Shown piece by piece: positions 35,021-43,454 of a DNA stretch of 64,000 bases. Location of the stretch: NCBI GenBank assembly GCA_016705955.1, contig JADJKO010000003.1, positions 1 to 64,000 of the forward strand, read 5' to 3'. Below the pieces are notes generated by a model. That model ran no database searches. It saw nothing but the letters and a program-made list of their open reading frames with translations, and was not told the origin of the DNA. This DNA is from Flavobacteriales bacterium (GTDB taxonomy: Bacteria; Bacteroidota; Bacteroidia; Flavobacteriales_F; PHOS-HE28). How positions within the stretch are numbered: position 1 is the first letter of the stretch; each line of letters starts with the position of its first letter. A program made the translations under genes and the position numbers.

Positions 35021-35116
35021 CTACCGGATCTTCTTCTTGTGGCGGTTCTTCCGCAAGCGCTTCTTGCGCTTGTGAGTGGCCATCTTGTGGCGCTTCCGCT
35101 TCTTTCCGCAGGGCAT
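35021..35116 (-). CDS. AURKAIP1/COX24-type small ribosomal protein
   Basis: This 31-residue, highly basic peptide reads MPCGKKRKRHKMATHKRKKR and then LRKNRHKKKIR. The sequence is the near-invariant Bacteroidota protein of the AURKAIP1/COX24 domain family, a ribosome-associated small protein. It is too short for routine gene finders and is easily missed. It lies between the TPR gene and rng on the same strand, with a hairpin after it. Confidence 0.9.
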   Translation of the reverse strand: MPCGKKRKRHKMATHKRKKRLRKNRHKKKIR

Positions 35117-35129
35117 GTTCCGTGTTCGA

Positions 35130-35615
35130 TTATTGTTTGTCCTTCAATTCCTTCAGGATCCGATCCACCTCTTTGGTGATGGCCGTATCCTGTACCATTT
35201 TCCTGTATTCCAATAGACAGGCGATCGCTTGATCGGTGCTGTCCATGCTTTCATAGGTGCGCCCCAGATAGAACCAGACGTCGGGAAAACCCGCCGCGTC
35301 CAACTCCCTCACCTTCCTGAAGCGCTCCAGCGCCTTGTCCATTTGTCCGCTCTGCACGGCGAAGAGGCCCAGTTGCCAATGCGCTTCCGCATTGTCCGGT
35401 TCCTCCTTCACGATCTCCCGGAGCATCATGATGCCGCGCATGGGATCCTGCCCTTGCACCAGCGCCACGGCTTCCATGATCCGCGCCTTGGACGGCGTGA
35501 CCGCCGCTGCCTCCTCCTTCTTCCCGGAAGGTGTCCGGGGTGCCAATACCAAAAGAACGATCACTACCACGGCCCCGGCCAGCACAAAGAGCTGGGGCTT
35601 CTTCAATCCCATCAT
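35130..35615 (-). CDS. TPR-repeat membrane-anchored protein
   Basis: The 161-residue protein has an N-terminal membrane anchor (LFVLAGAVVVIVLLVLAP) and two to three tetratricopeptide repeats (NAEAHWQLGLFAVQSGQMDK, FPDVWFYLGRTYESMDSTD). It probably acts as a periplasmic scaffold. Its start overlaps the HU gene's stop (ATGA at 35612-35615), so the two are translated together. The exact ATG (35615 or 35612) cannot be decided. Confidence 0.8.
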   Translation of the reverse strand: MMGLKKPQLFVLAGAVVVIVLLVLAPRTPSGKKEEAAAVTPSKARIMEAVALVQGQDPMRGIMMLREIVKEEPDNAEAHWQLGLFAVQSGQMDKALERFRKVRELDAAGFPDVWFYLGRTYESMDSTDQAIACLLEYRKMVQDTAITKEVDRILKELKDKQ

Positions 35616-35908
35616 TTCCCTTCGCCCTTCGTGCGGTTCTTCACCTGATCCACGAAGACATCGGCCGGTTTGAAGGCCGGAATGTCATGCGCTGGGATGA
35701 TGATGGTCGTATTCTTCGCCAAGAGTCGCCCGGTCTTCTGGGCGCGGTGCTTCACCACGAAACTGCCGAAGCCGCGCAGGTGTACCGCCTCTCCTTGTAC
35801 CAGGCTCGACTTCACTTCCTCCATCAACGCCTCCACGGTAGCCAATACATCCGTCCGCTCGATGCCGGTCTTCTTCGCGATGATGCCTACCAGTTCCGCC
35901 TTCGTCAT
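35612..35908 (-). CDS. HU/IHF family DNA-binding protein
   Basis: The 98-residue protein begins MTKAELVGIIAKKTGIERTD and continues with the HU/IHF core LRGFGSFVVKHRAQKTGR and the arm/prolines IPAFKPADVFVDQV. It bends and compacts DNA. ATG 35908 is selected over the longer frame from 35992, which would run into the divergent mutY gene. A TATATTTG box on the minus strand at 35930-35937 is well placed. Confidence 0.93.
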   Translation of the reverse strand: MTKAELVGIIAKKTGIERTDVLATVEALMEEVKSSLVQGEAVHLRGFGSFVVKHRAQKTGRLLAKNTTIIIPAHDIPAFKPADVFVDQVKNRTKGEGK

Positions 35909-35929
35909 ACCCGAATCGATTTGGGGCCG

Positions 35930-35937
35930 CAAATATA
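35930..35937 (-). promoter_or_regulatory. -7 box TATATTTG for HU-TPR transcript
   Basis: It is an exact TAnnTTTG match on the minus strand, 21 bp before the HU ATG and 39 bp from the divergent mutY start. Confidence 0.55.
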
Positions 35938-35976
35938 GCCGGAAGAGCGGACCGCGCAACCGATCTTTGTGCCTGT

Positions 35977-37026
35977 ATGTCAAGCCGTTCATGGTTCAGC
36001 AGGGGGCTTTTGTCGTGGTACCGTGCGAACAAGCGCCCCCTTCCGTGGCGTGAAACCACCGATCCGTACACCATCTGGCTGAGTGAGGTGATCCTGCAGC
36101 AAACGCGTGTGGATCAAGGACTGGCCTACTGGGAGCGCTTCATGGAACGCTACCCCACGGTGCGCGACCTAGCGGCGGCGAGCGAGGATGAGGTGTTGCG
36201 GCAGTGGCAGGGCTTGGGCTACTACAGCCGCGCCCGGAATCTTCGGCAGGCGGCCGGGCAGGTGATGAACGACCACGGTGGACGGTTCCCTTCAACCTAT
36301 ACCGAACTGAAGGCCCTGAAGGGAGTCGGCGAATACACGGCGGCGGCGATCGGGTCGATCTGCTTCGGGCTGCCGGAGCCGGTGGTGGATGGCAATGTGT
36401 ATCGGGTGCTTGCCCGGGCATTCGGGATCGGGACGCCGATCGATAGCACGGAGGGTAGGAGGGAATTCAGGAAGCTGGCGGCGGAGTTGCTGGACCCGCG
36501 AAGTCCAGGTGACCACAACCAAGCGGTGATGGAACTGGGTGCGACGATCTGCACGCCGAAGAAGCCGCTGTGCGGGGATTGCCCGATCGCGCGCAAATGC
36601 GTCGCGCTGAAGTCGGATCTGATCTCCGATCTTCCAGTGAAGGCGGGCAGGGCCAAGACCCGAACGCGGCACTTCAACTACCTGCATGTGAACACCAAGG
36701 GCGGGCTGTACCTGCGGAAGCGAACGGCGAAGGACATCTGGCAAGGACTGTATGAGTTGCCTTTGATCGAAAGCGACAACGGCAGGACCAAGCGGCAATT
36801 CACTTCGGATCTGGTGCGGGAGTTCGGTGCAGGATGGCGCGTGGTAGGCGAGCACGGGCCGGTGAAGCATGTGCTCAGTCATCAGGTGATCCAAGCGGTT
36901 TTCTGGCGGGTGGAGATACCGGCGAAGGCGAAGCTGCCGGAGGATTGGGAGAAGGTGATGGAGGCTGAGGTGGGAGAACGGGCGTTGCCGCGGTTGGTGG
37001 AGCGGTACTTTGAGGAGGTGGGGTAG
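35977..37026 (+). CDS. mutY: A/G-specific adenine glycosylase
   Basis: The 349-residue enzyme removes adenine mispaired with 8-oxoguanine. It has the HhH-GPD core (SEVILQQTRVDQG, LQGLGYYSRARNL, LKGVGEYTAAAIGSI, and PVVDGNVYRVLAR with the catalytic aspartate) and the [4Fe-4S] loop C-x6-C-x2-C-x5-C (CTPKKPLCGDCPIARKC). A NUDIX-like C-terminal domain recognises 8-oxoG. It heads the conserved mutY-ssb-gldE-gldD run. Confidence 0.96.
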   Translation: MSSRSWFSRGLLSWYRANKRPLPWRETTDPYTIWLSEVILQQTRVDQGLAYWERFMERYPTVRDLAAASEDEVLRQWQGLGYYSRARNLRQAAGQVMNDHGGRFPSTYTELKALKGVGEYTAAAIGSICFGLPEPVVDGNVYRVLARAFGIGTPIDSTEGRREFRKLAAELLDPRSPGDHNQAVMELGATICTPKKPLCGDCPIARKCVALKSDLISDLPVKAGRAKTRTRHFNYLHVNTKGGLYLRKRTAKDIWQGLYELPLIESDNGRTKRQFTSDLVREFGAGWRVVGEHGPVKHVLSHQVIQAVFWRVEIPAKAKLPEDWEKVMEAEVGERALPRLVERYFEEVG

Positions 37027-37055
37027 TGGGAGGTTAGAGCAAGCAAGCCACAAGA

Positions 37056-37209
37056 GTCTCACGCGGAGGCGCGGGGAACGCGGAGGGGGGCAAGCACGCA
37101 AGGAGCATTTCAAACCTTGCCTAGCAATGACAGGCCAGAGAAAGTGGAGAAGCCCGATCCGGAATTCGGAGTACCTGAACTCCGCGTCCCCCGCGCCTCC
37201 GCGTGAGAC
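37056..37209. repeat. MITE-like inverted-repeat element 2
   Basis: A 30-bp left end (37056-37085, starting GTCTCACGCGGAGGCGCGGG) and a right end (37180-37209) are reverse complements with one mismatch. The 154-bp element holds no ORF of its own. Its termini match those of the element at 29124-29226. It lies between mutY and ssb. Confidence 0.78.
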
Positions 37210-37290
37210 CTTCTTCCTCCAATGCGATCCTTTGAGCGAAAATCCCTCTTTCCCGCAACGCGTATCTTCACCGGCCCTATCCCCAACGAA

Positions 37291-37728
37291 ATGTCCGGAG
37301 TGAACAAAGTGATATTGGTCGGCAATCTCGGCGCCGATCCCGAAGTGCGTCATCTACAGAATGGAACGGCCGTGGCGAACCTGCGCATCGCGACGACCGA
37401 GTATTTCAAGGACCGCCAAACCGGCGACCGTCGTGAGCAGACGGAGTGGCACGATGTGGTGGTGTGGCGCCAACTCGCGGAGATCAGTGAGAAGTATCTC
37501 CGGAAGGGCAGCAAGGTGTACGTGGAAGGCAAGTTGCGTACGCGCAAATGGCAGGATAAGGATGGTCACGATCGCAAAAGCGTGGAGATCATCGCTGATG
37601 AGATGAAGATGCTGGACCGACGCGAACAAACGCAGGGCAACGCGCAGCAACCAACGAGTGCGTCCACGAGTTCCAGCGATCAACCGGTAGAGATGCGTGA
37701 TGAGGAAGTGGACGACCTGCCGTTCTAG
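37291..37728 (+). CDS. ssb: Single-stranded DNA-binding protein
   Basis: The 145-residue protein has the SSB OB fold (VNKVILVGNLGADPEVRHL, TEWHDVVVWRQLAEIS, KGSKVYVEGKLRTRKW), a Gln/Ser-rich linker and the acidic tip EEVDDLPF that binds partner proteins. ATG 37291 starts the conserved MSGVNKV; the open frame upstream runs through the inverted-repeat element. Confidence 0.96.
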   Translation: MSGVNKVILVGNLGADPEVRHLQNGTAVANLRIATTEYFKDRQTGDRREQTEWHDVVVWRQLAEISEKYLRKGSKVYVEGKLRTRKWQDKDGHDRKSVEIIADEMKMLDRREQTQGNAQQPTSASTSSSDQPVEMRDEEVDDLPF

Positions 37729-37762
37729 TTCCACTCCATCCTTGTACCACTAGTTCACCCAC

Positions 37763-39088
37763 TTGGGGCCCCTCTCCTTCCACCCGTTGTTCATCGCGCT
37801 GTACTGGCGTTCACCGGATGCCACATCGGTCCTCCTGTTGTTGGTGATCGCGGTGCTGTTGGTGGTAAGCGCTGCGACCAGCGCAAGCGAAGTGGCGCTC
37901 TTCTCCTTGACGCCCACGCAACTCCGCGACCTGAAGGAGCGCGGCGGATCCTGGGGACAACGCGTGATGGAACTCCTTTCGAAGCCGCGGCGATTGCTTG
38001 CGACGATCCTGATCGCGAACAACTTCATGAACATCGGCGTGGTGGTCCTGAGCACGGTGGCGGTATCGTCGCTGTTGGAGGTGGAGCGGATGCCCGAATA
38101 TCTGGTCTTCATCATCCAGGTGCTCGTGGTCACCTTCATCATCCTGCTTGTCGGGGAGGTGTTGCCGAAGGTGTACGCCACGAACAATCCCATGAAGGTG
38201 GCGCAGGTGATGTCACGGCCGCTGCTGATCATGCGGTGGCTCTTCAAACCTGTGAGTGAAACGCTCGTGGGCAGCACCACCTTCATCGAAAAGCGGTTCA
38301 AGAAGCGCCAATCGAATTTCTCCATGGATGCGTTGGGGCACGCGCTGGACCTGACGAAGGACGCGAGCACCACGGCGGAGGAACAGCGGATCCTGCGCGG
38401 CATTGTGAAGTTCGGGAACTACGAGGTGAAGCAAGTGATGCGGCCACGCACGGAGATGGTGGCCTTCGACCGCGACCTCACGTTCCCGCAATTGCTCACG
38501 GCGATCGTGGAGAGCGGGTTCTCCCGCGTTCCCGTGTATGAAGAGACCATGGACCGTGTGGTGGGCATGCTCTACATCAAGGACGTGCTGCCGCACATCA
38601 GCAAGACGGACCTGGATTGGCACACGCTGCTGCGCGCACCCTACTTCGTTCCGGAAGCGAAGAAGCTGGACGACCTGTTGAAGGAATTCCAAGCGGAGAA
38701 AGTACACCTGGCCGTGGTGGTGGATGAACATGGCGGTACCAGTGGCATCATCACGCTGGAGGATGTGATCGAGGAGATCGTCGGGGAGATCACGGACGAA
38801 TTCGATGAGGAGGACCTGATCTACAGCAAGCTCGATGACCACACGTGGGTCTTCGAGGGACGCGCATCGCTCTCCGATGTGTACCGTGTGCTCGGCATCG
38901 ATGGTGAACTCTTCGAAGAGAACAAGGGCGACAGCGGAACACTGGGCGGGTTCATTCTCGAACTCACAGGGCGCATACCGAAGAAGGGTGAGCGTGTGGA
39001 CCTACGGAACTTCTCCTTCACCGTGGAAGCGTCTGACAACAAGCGGGTGCGCCGTGTGAAACTCAACATGCGCGATGAAGCGAAATAG
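37763..39088 (+). CDS. gldE: Gliding motility-associated protein GldE
   Basis: The 441-residue protein is a CNNM/CorC-like membrane protein with a DUF21 membrane domain (VIAVLLVVSAATSASEVALF, ATILIANNFMNIGVVVLST), two CBS domains (PRTEMVAFDRDLTFPQLL; LAVVVDEHGGTSGIITLEDV) and a C-terminal CorC_HlyC domain. In Bacteroidota it is named GldE and is found with gldD. No ATG is available; TTG 37763 is the likely start. Its 3' end overlaps gldD by 14 bp. Confidence 0.9.
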   Translation: MGPLSFHPLFIALYWRSPDATSVLLLLVIAVLLVVSAATSASEVALFSLTPTQLRDLKERGGSWGQRVMELLSKPRRLLATILIANNFMNIGVVVLSTVAVSSLLEVERMPEYLVFIIQVLVVTFIILLVGEVLPKVYATNNPMKVAQVMSRPLLIMRWLFKPVSETLVGSTTFIEKRFKKRQSNFSMDALGHALDLTKDASTTAEEQRILRGIVKFGNYEVKQVMRPRTEMVAFDRDLTFPQLLTAIVESGFSRVPVYEETMDRVVGMLYIKDVLPHISKTDLDWHTLLRAPYFVPEAKKLDDLLKEFQAEKVHLAVVVDEHGGTSGIITLEDVIEEIVGEITDEFDEEDLIYSKLDDHTWVFEGRASLSDVYRVLGIDGELFEENKGDSGTLGGFILELTGRIPKKGERVDLRNFSFTVEASDNKRVRRVKLNMRDEAK

Positions 39089-39662
39089 TTGGGTCCTTCT
39101 TCTACTCCTGCTCACGGCGTGTGGTGATGATGTGGTTCCCAAACCGAAAGGGTGGCCAAGGATCGACCTTCCGGAACGGACCTACGTTCAGTGGTCCGCT
39201 GCACCGTTCACCGTGGAGATCCCCGTGTACGGACGCATGGTGGAACGCACGGCCAGCGAAGGCGGACGCTGGTTCGACCTGCGTTTCGCGCACCAACGCG
39301 CCACCGTGCATTTCACCTGGACACCGATCAACGGACGCTTGGCGGAATTGATCGAGGAAGCACACGACTTCAAGCGGAAGCACGAATCGATGGCGGCGCG
39401 GATCAACAGCGAACGCGTGTTGCACGATAGCACGCGGGTCTTCGGGACGCTCTTCGATGTGGAGGGTAATGTGGCAAGTCCCTTCGTGATGTACCTGACC
39501 GATAGCACGGACAATTTCCTTTACGCCTCGCTCTACTTCGACACGCGACCGAACGCGGATTCATTGGCTCCTGTGACCGAACGATTGCGGCAGGACATGC
39601 GGCACTTCGCCGCTACGCTGAAGTGGCAGGGGTCCTCCGACCTGTCGCGTGCAATGCCTTGA
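39075..39662 (+). CDS. gldD: Gliding motility lipoprotein GldD
   Basis: The 195-residue lipoprotein (signal MKRNSWVLLLLLLTAC, lipobox LTAC) has the GldD pattern PKPKGWPRIDLPERTY and the later GTLFDVEGNVASPFVMYLTD, FLYASLYF, and HFAATLKW. It is needed for gliding and type IX secretion in Flavobacterium relatives. Its end overlaps the convergent heme A synthase gene by about 50 bp. Confidence 0.93.
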   Translation: MKRNSWVLLLLLLTACGDDVVPKPKGWPRIDLPERTYVQWSAAPFTVEIPVYGRMVERTASEGGRWFDLRFAHQRATVHFTWTPINGRLAELIEEAHDFKRKHESMAARINSERVLHDSTRVFGTLFDVEGNVASPFVMYLTDSTDNFLYASLYFDTRPNADSLAPVTERLRQDMRHFAATLKWQGSSDLSRAMP

Positions 39663-40695
39663 CCAGGACCGCAAGCAGGACGACCGCGCCGAGCTGGTGC
39701 AACACGCCCAGTTCGATGCGTACGGACGTAAGCAGCGCGAACACGCCCAAGGCGAATTGAACGCACACGGTGGCCACCAACCACAGCCAAACGTTGCGCA
39801 TTTGCGCATGGCGCCGGTAGTGGATCGCAACACCGACGATCACCGCCGCCACCAACCACGCCAGATTGCGATGCACGAATTGCACACCGTCCTTGTGATC
39901 AGCGAAGTCCTTCCAGAAAGAACCGAACGCCGTGGCATTCTCCGGCATGAACGCGCCGTTCATCAGCGGCCACGAGTTGTAGATGCTTCCGGCGTTCAGC
40001 CCAGCCGTGAATGCACCCCAGATCACTTGCAGCGCGAGAAGCACCAACGCTACACGAAGCCACTTGCCAGGCGCACTTCCGTTCGATACGAATGCACGCC
40101 GCGCATCTCGCAGGTCGAACACCGTCCACAGCGCCAACGCAAGAACGAACAAGGCCGCGACCAAGTGGATCGCCAGTCGGAAATGGCTCACATCCACCAG
40201 CAGTTGGCCGTTGGAGTCCTTCTGATCCACCAGCCCGCTCTTCACCATGAACCAGCCCAAGCTGGCCACAACCGCACCGCCCAAGAGGATCCACAATGTG
40301 CGCTTCATCAGCCAGCCTTTCAAGCGGCCTTGCCGCCAGAAGACAACAAAGGGGATGGCGAACACCAATCCCATCAGTCGGCCCCAATTGCGGTGCAGAT
40401 ACTCCCAGAAGTAGATCCGCTTGAAGCCCGGCAGGTCCATGTCGGCGTTCATCAAGCTGTACTCCGGAATGCGTTTGTAGGCCTCGAACTCCGCTTGCCA
40501 AGCGGCATCGTTCATGGGTGGGATCGCACCGGAGATCGGCTTCCATTCCGTGATGCTCAAGCCACTTTCGGTGAGCCGCGTGATGCCGCCGATCACCACC
40601 ATGCATGCGATCATCACACAGCCGGTGATCAGCCAAATGATCACGGGCCTCATGGACTTCGATGCAGGTGCGTTCACGGGCCGCGAAACTAGCAT
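39613..40695 (-). CDS. ctaA: Heme A synthase (COX15/CtaA family)
   Basis: The 360-residue membrane protein oxidises the heme O methyl group to give heme A for cytochrome oxidase. It has the family motifs ITRLTESGLSITEWKPISG, IYFWEYLHRNWGRLMG, and a later VHRNLAWLV with its haem-ligand histidine. About eight membrane segments are visible. An alternative ATG at 40653 (MRPVIIW) directly precedes the first membrane segment. Tail-to-tail overlap with gldD is unusual but both reading frames are well supported. Confidence 0.93.
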   Translation of the reverse strand: MLVSRPVNAPASKSMRPVIIWLITGCVMIACMVVIGGITRLTESGLSITEWKPISGAIPPMNDAAWQAEFEAYKRIPEYSLMNADMDLPGFKRIYFWEYLHRNWGRLMGLVFAIPFVVFWRQGRLKGWLMKRTLWILLGGAVVASLGWFMVKSGLVDQKDSNGQLLVDVSHFRLAIHLVAALFVLALALWTVFDLRDARRAFVSNGSAPGKWLRVALVLLALQVIWGAFTAGLNAGSIYNSWPLMNGAFMPENATAFGSFWKDFADHKDGVQFVHRNLAWLVAAVIVGVAIHYRRHAQMRNVWLWLVATVCVQFALGVFALLTSVRIELGVLHQLGAVVLLAVLVKALHATGRRTPATSA

Positions 40696-40725
40696 GAGGC
40701 AATTCCACGGATCGCACAGAAAACA

Positions 40726-40759
40726 GAAAGGGGATGGATCCTTGGATCCATCCCCTTTC
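40726..40759. terminator. Perfect hairpin upstream of ctaA, after the HMA gene
   Basis: GAAAGGGGATGGATCC and GGATCCATCCCCTTTC form a 16-bp perfect stem with a 2-base loop. On the minus strand it follows the HMA gene and is trailed by TCTGTTTTCTG, so it terminates that gene before ctaA. Confidence 0.75.
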
Positions 40760-40773
40760 CGAAGGTCGAGCGT

Positions 40774-41289
40774 TCAGTTCCGCAGGATGCGGCTCAGGAG
40801 CATGAGGATGCTGGGCAGCACCACTTCACGCGGTGAGAGCACGCTCACTTCGCCGTCCACTTCCGCAGTCTTGTCCTGCCCTTTGGAGGCGGACTTTCCG
40901 ATCACCTCTTTCGTGATGGACACCGCAACGACCTTGTATTGTCCGTCGTGCAGCTTTTGCACCGCTTCGATCATCTGCGCATCGGTGATCTTCTTGTCAT
41001 CATAGGTCACGATCGCGTGGTCGGGGCCTTCGGCCTCATTCATCTTGATCTCCGTGCCTTCGACACCCAATGCCGCGAGTGCCTTCTTGATGGAACCGCC
41101 GCACATCATCTCGCAACCCATGCCCTCGATGCTCAGGTCGGCCATGGTCACCGGGGTACCACTGGAAATGATCACCTCCTTCACCACGCGGTCCACGCCA
41201 ACCTCAGATGCCACTTGCTCCGGGGCATTGGTGCCGCAAGCGAAGAGAAGGGAGAGGGTGACGAGCGGTAGGAGAAGGCGCGGGGTCAT
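40774..41289 (-). CDS. Lipoprotein with heavy-metal-associated (HMA) domain
   Basis: The 171-residue protein has a lipoprotein signal (MTPRLLLPLVTLSLLFAC) and an HMA-like fold (ADLSIEGMGCEMMCGGSIKK, EGPDHAIVTYDDKKIT). The usual CxxC is replaced by GMGCEMMCGG (CxxxC). It may bind copper or another soft metal in the periplasm. ATG 41289 is chosen as the start of the signal peptide; the frame continues to an ATG at 41319. Confidence 0.8.
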   Translation of the reverse strand: MTPRLLLPLVTLSLLFACGTNAPEQVASEVGVDRVVKEVIISSGTPVTMADLSIEGMGCEMMCGGSIKKALAALGVEGTEIKMNEAEGPDHAIVTYDDKKITDAQMIEAVQKLHDGQYKVVAVSITKEVIGKSASKGQDKTAEVDGEVSVLSPREVVLPSILMLLSRILRN

Positions 41290-41366
41290 GGTCCTTGGTA
41301 TTGTGCTCATGGGACGCACGAGCGGTTGAATTCGTTACAAATGTAACCGGCACGAAGGGTAACGGA

Positions 41367-41374
41367 TAGTTTTG
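41367..41374 (+). promoter_or_regulatory. -7 box TAGTTTTG
   Basis: It is an exact TAnnTTTG match, 60 bp before the EamA gene ATG at 41435. Confidence 0.4.
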
Positions 41375-41434
41375 GCGCCCTTCAGGCCAACGGAGCGATA
41401 CCAAGCGAACCGTTCAGCCCGCATCGAGATCGAA

Positions 41435-42339
41435 ATGGACCGTGAGCAACGACCCGGGGGGATCTGGCTGATCCTCGCCATCCTCGCGCTGATCTGGGGC
41501 AGTTCCTTTATCCTGATGAAGCGCGGACTGTTCCATGAGGGTGTCCCTGTGCTCACCTCATGGCAAGTGGCCACGGCGCGGCTGTCCATCGCGTGGTTGG
41601 CCCTTTCCCCGATCCTTCTCCGCCACATCCGGCTGTTCCCGAAGCACTGGCTGCCCTTGCTGGGGACCGGCATGCTCGGCAACGGCGTGCCGGCCTTTCT
41701 CTACGCCACCGCGCAAACGCGGATCGATAGCGCCTTGAGCGGCATGCTGAACGGCCTCACACCGCTGATGACCCTGCTCACGGGCCTGCTGTTCTTCGGT
41801 ACCCGGGCGCGTGGGGTGCATTTGATCGGGATCATCCTCGGCCTGATCGGCGCAGCGGGCCTGATCGCCTTCAACAGCAAGGATGGTTTGCCGTCATGGT
41901 CGGCGTATGCGGTGCTGCCGATCATTGGAACACTCTGCTACGGCTTCAGCGGAAACATCGTGAAGAAGTACCTGTACATGTTACCGCCCAGGGCCACATC
42001 CGCGCTGGCGCTTACGTGGGTGGGGCCGGTGAGCATCGGCTTGGCCTTGGAAGCGGATTGCCGGAAACACTGCGTACCGATCCGCACGCGTGGAGCGCGC
42101 TCGGTCACGTGGCGGTGTTGGCCGTGTTCAGTTCCGCGCTCGCGTTGGTGCTGTGGAACGTGCTCCTCCAGCGCACGTCGGCGCTGAATGCTTCCACCGT
42201 GACCTACTTGATGCCCGTGGTGGCGATCGGGTGGGGATTGATGGATGGCGAGACCGTGGGTTGGCAGCAAATGATGATGATCGGGTTGGTGCTCGGCGGC
42301 GTGTACCTCGTGAGCGTGGCGGAGCGGGTGCGGGGGTGA
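41435..42339 (+). CDS. EamA/DMT-family permease, frameshifted
   Basis: The protein has about ten membrane segments in two EamA halves: GGIWLILAILALIWGSSFIL with SWQVATARLSIAWLAL, then YAVLPIIGTLCYGFSGNIVK. The first frame runs well to about 42050 (SIGLALEAD), then becomes a shadow; the family sequence continues in another frame (SGLPETLRTDPHAWSAL, SSALALVLWNVLLQRTS, GVYLVSVAERVRG) to 42339. A single-base frame break near 42046-42062 therefore splits it. It could be a recent pseudogene or an assembly error. Family members export amino acids or other metabolites. Confidence 0.8.
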
Positions 42340-42345
42340 AGTGAA

Positions 42346-42397
42346 GTAGGCAGTAGGCAGTAGGCAGTTGGCAGTAGGCAGTAGGCAATAGGCAGTA
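42346..42397. repeat. Tandem GGCAGTA heptamer
   Basis: About seven copies of TAGGCAG with TTGGCAG and CAATAGG variants lie just after the EamA gene stop. Confidence 0.8.
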
Positions 42398-42433
42398 CCC
42401 AGGGGCAAGTGATCGTCAACGAAATGTCCATTT

Positions 42434-42552
42434 GTGCGTTACGCTACTTTGCGCATTGATCCGCCAAGGCGGATCCTCCGCGCCTCTGCCGTGACCCTAA
42501 CAGCGGCTATTCTGCGCCCTCAGCGTCTTTGCGCCTCTGCGGTGAAATGCAT
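42434..42552. repeat. Dispersed GCGCCTCTGCGGTGA repeats, two copies in direct order
   Basis: GCGCCTCTGCCGTGACC (about 42478) and GCGCCTCTGCGGTGA (about 42530) match the core at 507-553 and the ends of the inverted elements at 29.1 and 37.1 kb. The 300-bp gap before the glycosyltransferase holds only these repeats. Confidence 0.6.
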
Positions 42553-42686
42553 TCGTTCTCGATCCCTGTCGATAAGTAGTCAGCCTCGACCTCATTCGAG
42601 TGTCACGCTCCTGATCCCACGGACGGCAATTCATTCACTCGATCCTGCTCCATTGGCGAAAGGAACGCGTGCCCGAACTTCGCGCC

Positions 42687-43445
42687 ATGTACTTGGGACA
42701 GAAAGTAGTGGTGGTGCTTCCGGCATATCGCGCAGCGCTCACATTGAAAAAGACCTATGACGAGATCCCTTTCGATGTGGTGGATGAAGTGGTGCTGGTG
42801 GACGACAAGAGCCCGGACAACACCGTGCAGGTTGCGCGGGAGATGGGGCTGAAACACATTGTGGAGCACCAGAAGAACACGGGCTACGGCGGCAACCAGA
42901 AGAGCTGCTACGACAAGGCGAAGGAACTCGGCGCGGACATCGTGGTGATGCTTCACCCGGATTACCAGTACACGCCGAAACTGATGATGAGCATGATCAC
43001 GTTGATCGGCAACGATGTGTACCCGGTCGTCTTCGGATCACGGATCCTCGGTGGCGGTGCGTTGAAGGGCGGCATGCCGATGTACAAGTACATCTTCAAT
43101 CGCATGCTCACGCTCGGGCAGAACATCCTGATGAACGAGAAGTTGAGCGAGTACCACACCGGGTACCGCGCCTTTCACCGTAAGGTGCTGGATGCGTGTC
43201 CGTACCACCAATGCTCCGATGATTTCGTGTTCGACAACCAGATGATCGCGCAGATCTTCTGGAAGAAGTTCGAGATCGCCGAGATCACTTGTCCCACGAA
43301 ATACTTCGAGGAGGCGAGCAGCATCAACTTCAGCCGCAGCATGACCTACGGCCTCGGTGTGGTGCGCACGAGCTGGCGCTACTTCCTGGCGCGCACCGGG
43401 ATCATGTCGTGGAAGCTCCTGGGTGACCGCACGATCTCCAGCTGA
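42687..43445 (+). CDS. Family 2 glycosyltransferase
   Basis: The 252-residue GT-A enzyme has VVVVLPAYRAALTLKKTYD, the DDKSPDNT nucleotide-sugar loop, the GYGGNQKSCYDKA motif and a DxD-like HPDYQY. The later part (YHTGYRAFHRKVL, SDDFVFDNQMIAQ) resembles dolichyl-phosphate-mannose-synthase-like enzymes that load a lipid carrier. Ten bases later follows an ArnT-like membrane transferase, which would use such a lipid-linked sugar. Start ATG 42687 is preferred to an upstream GTG at 42669. Confidence 0.9.
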   Translation: MYLGQKVVVVLPAYRAALTLKKTYDEIPFDVVDEVVLVDDKSPDNTVQVAREMGLKHIVEHQKNTGYGGNQKSCYDKAKELGADIVVMLHPDYQYTPKLMMSMITLIGNDVYPVVFGSRILGGGALKGGMPMYKYIFNRMLTLGQNILMNEKLSEYHTGYRAFHRKVLDACPYHQCSDDFVFDNQMIAQIFWKKFEIAEITCPTKYFEEASSINFSRSMTYGLGVVRTSWRYFLARTGIMSWKLLGDRTISS

Positions 43446-43454
43446 TCCACGGCC

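Noticed and set aside
36292..37353. 353-codon minus-strand open frame over mutY
   Set aside because: It lies opposite mutY and crosses an inverted-repeat element; no recognisable domain.
39649..40692. 347-codon plus-strand open frame opposite ctaA
   Set aside because: Composition (His/Gln/Arg-rich) and complete overlap with a clear heme A synthase gene mark it as a shadow.
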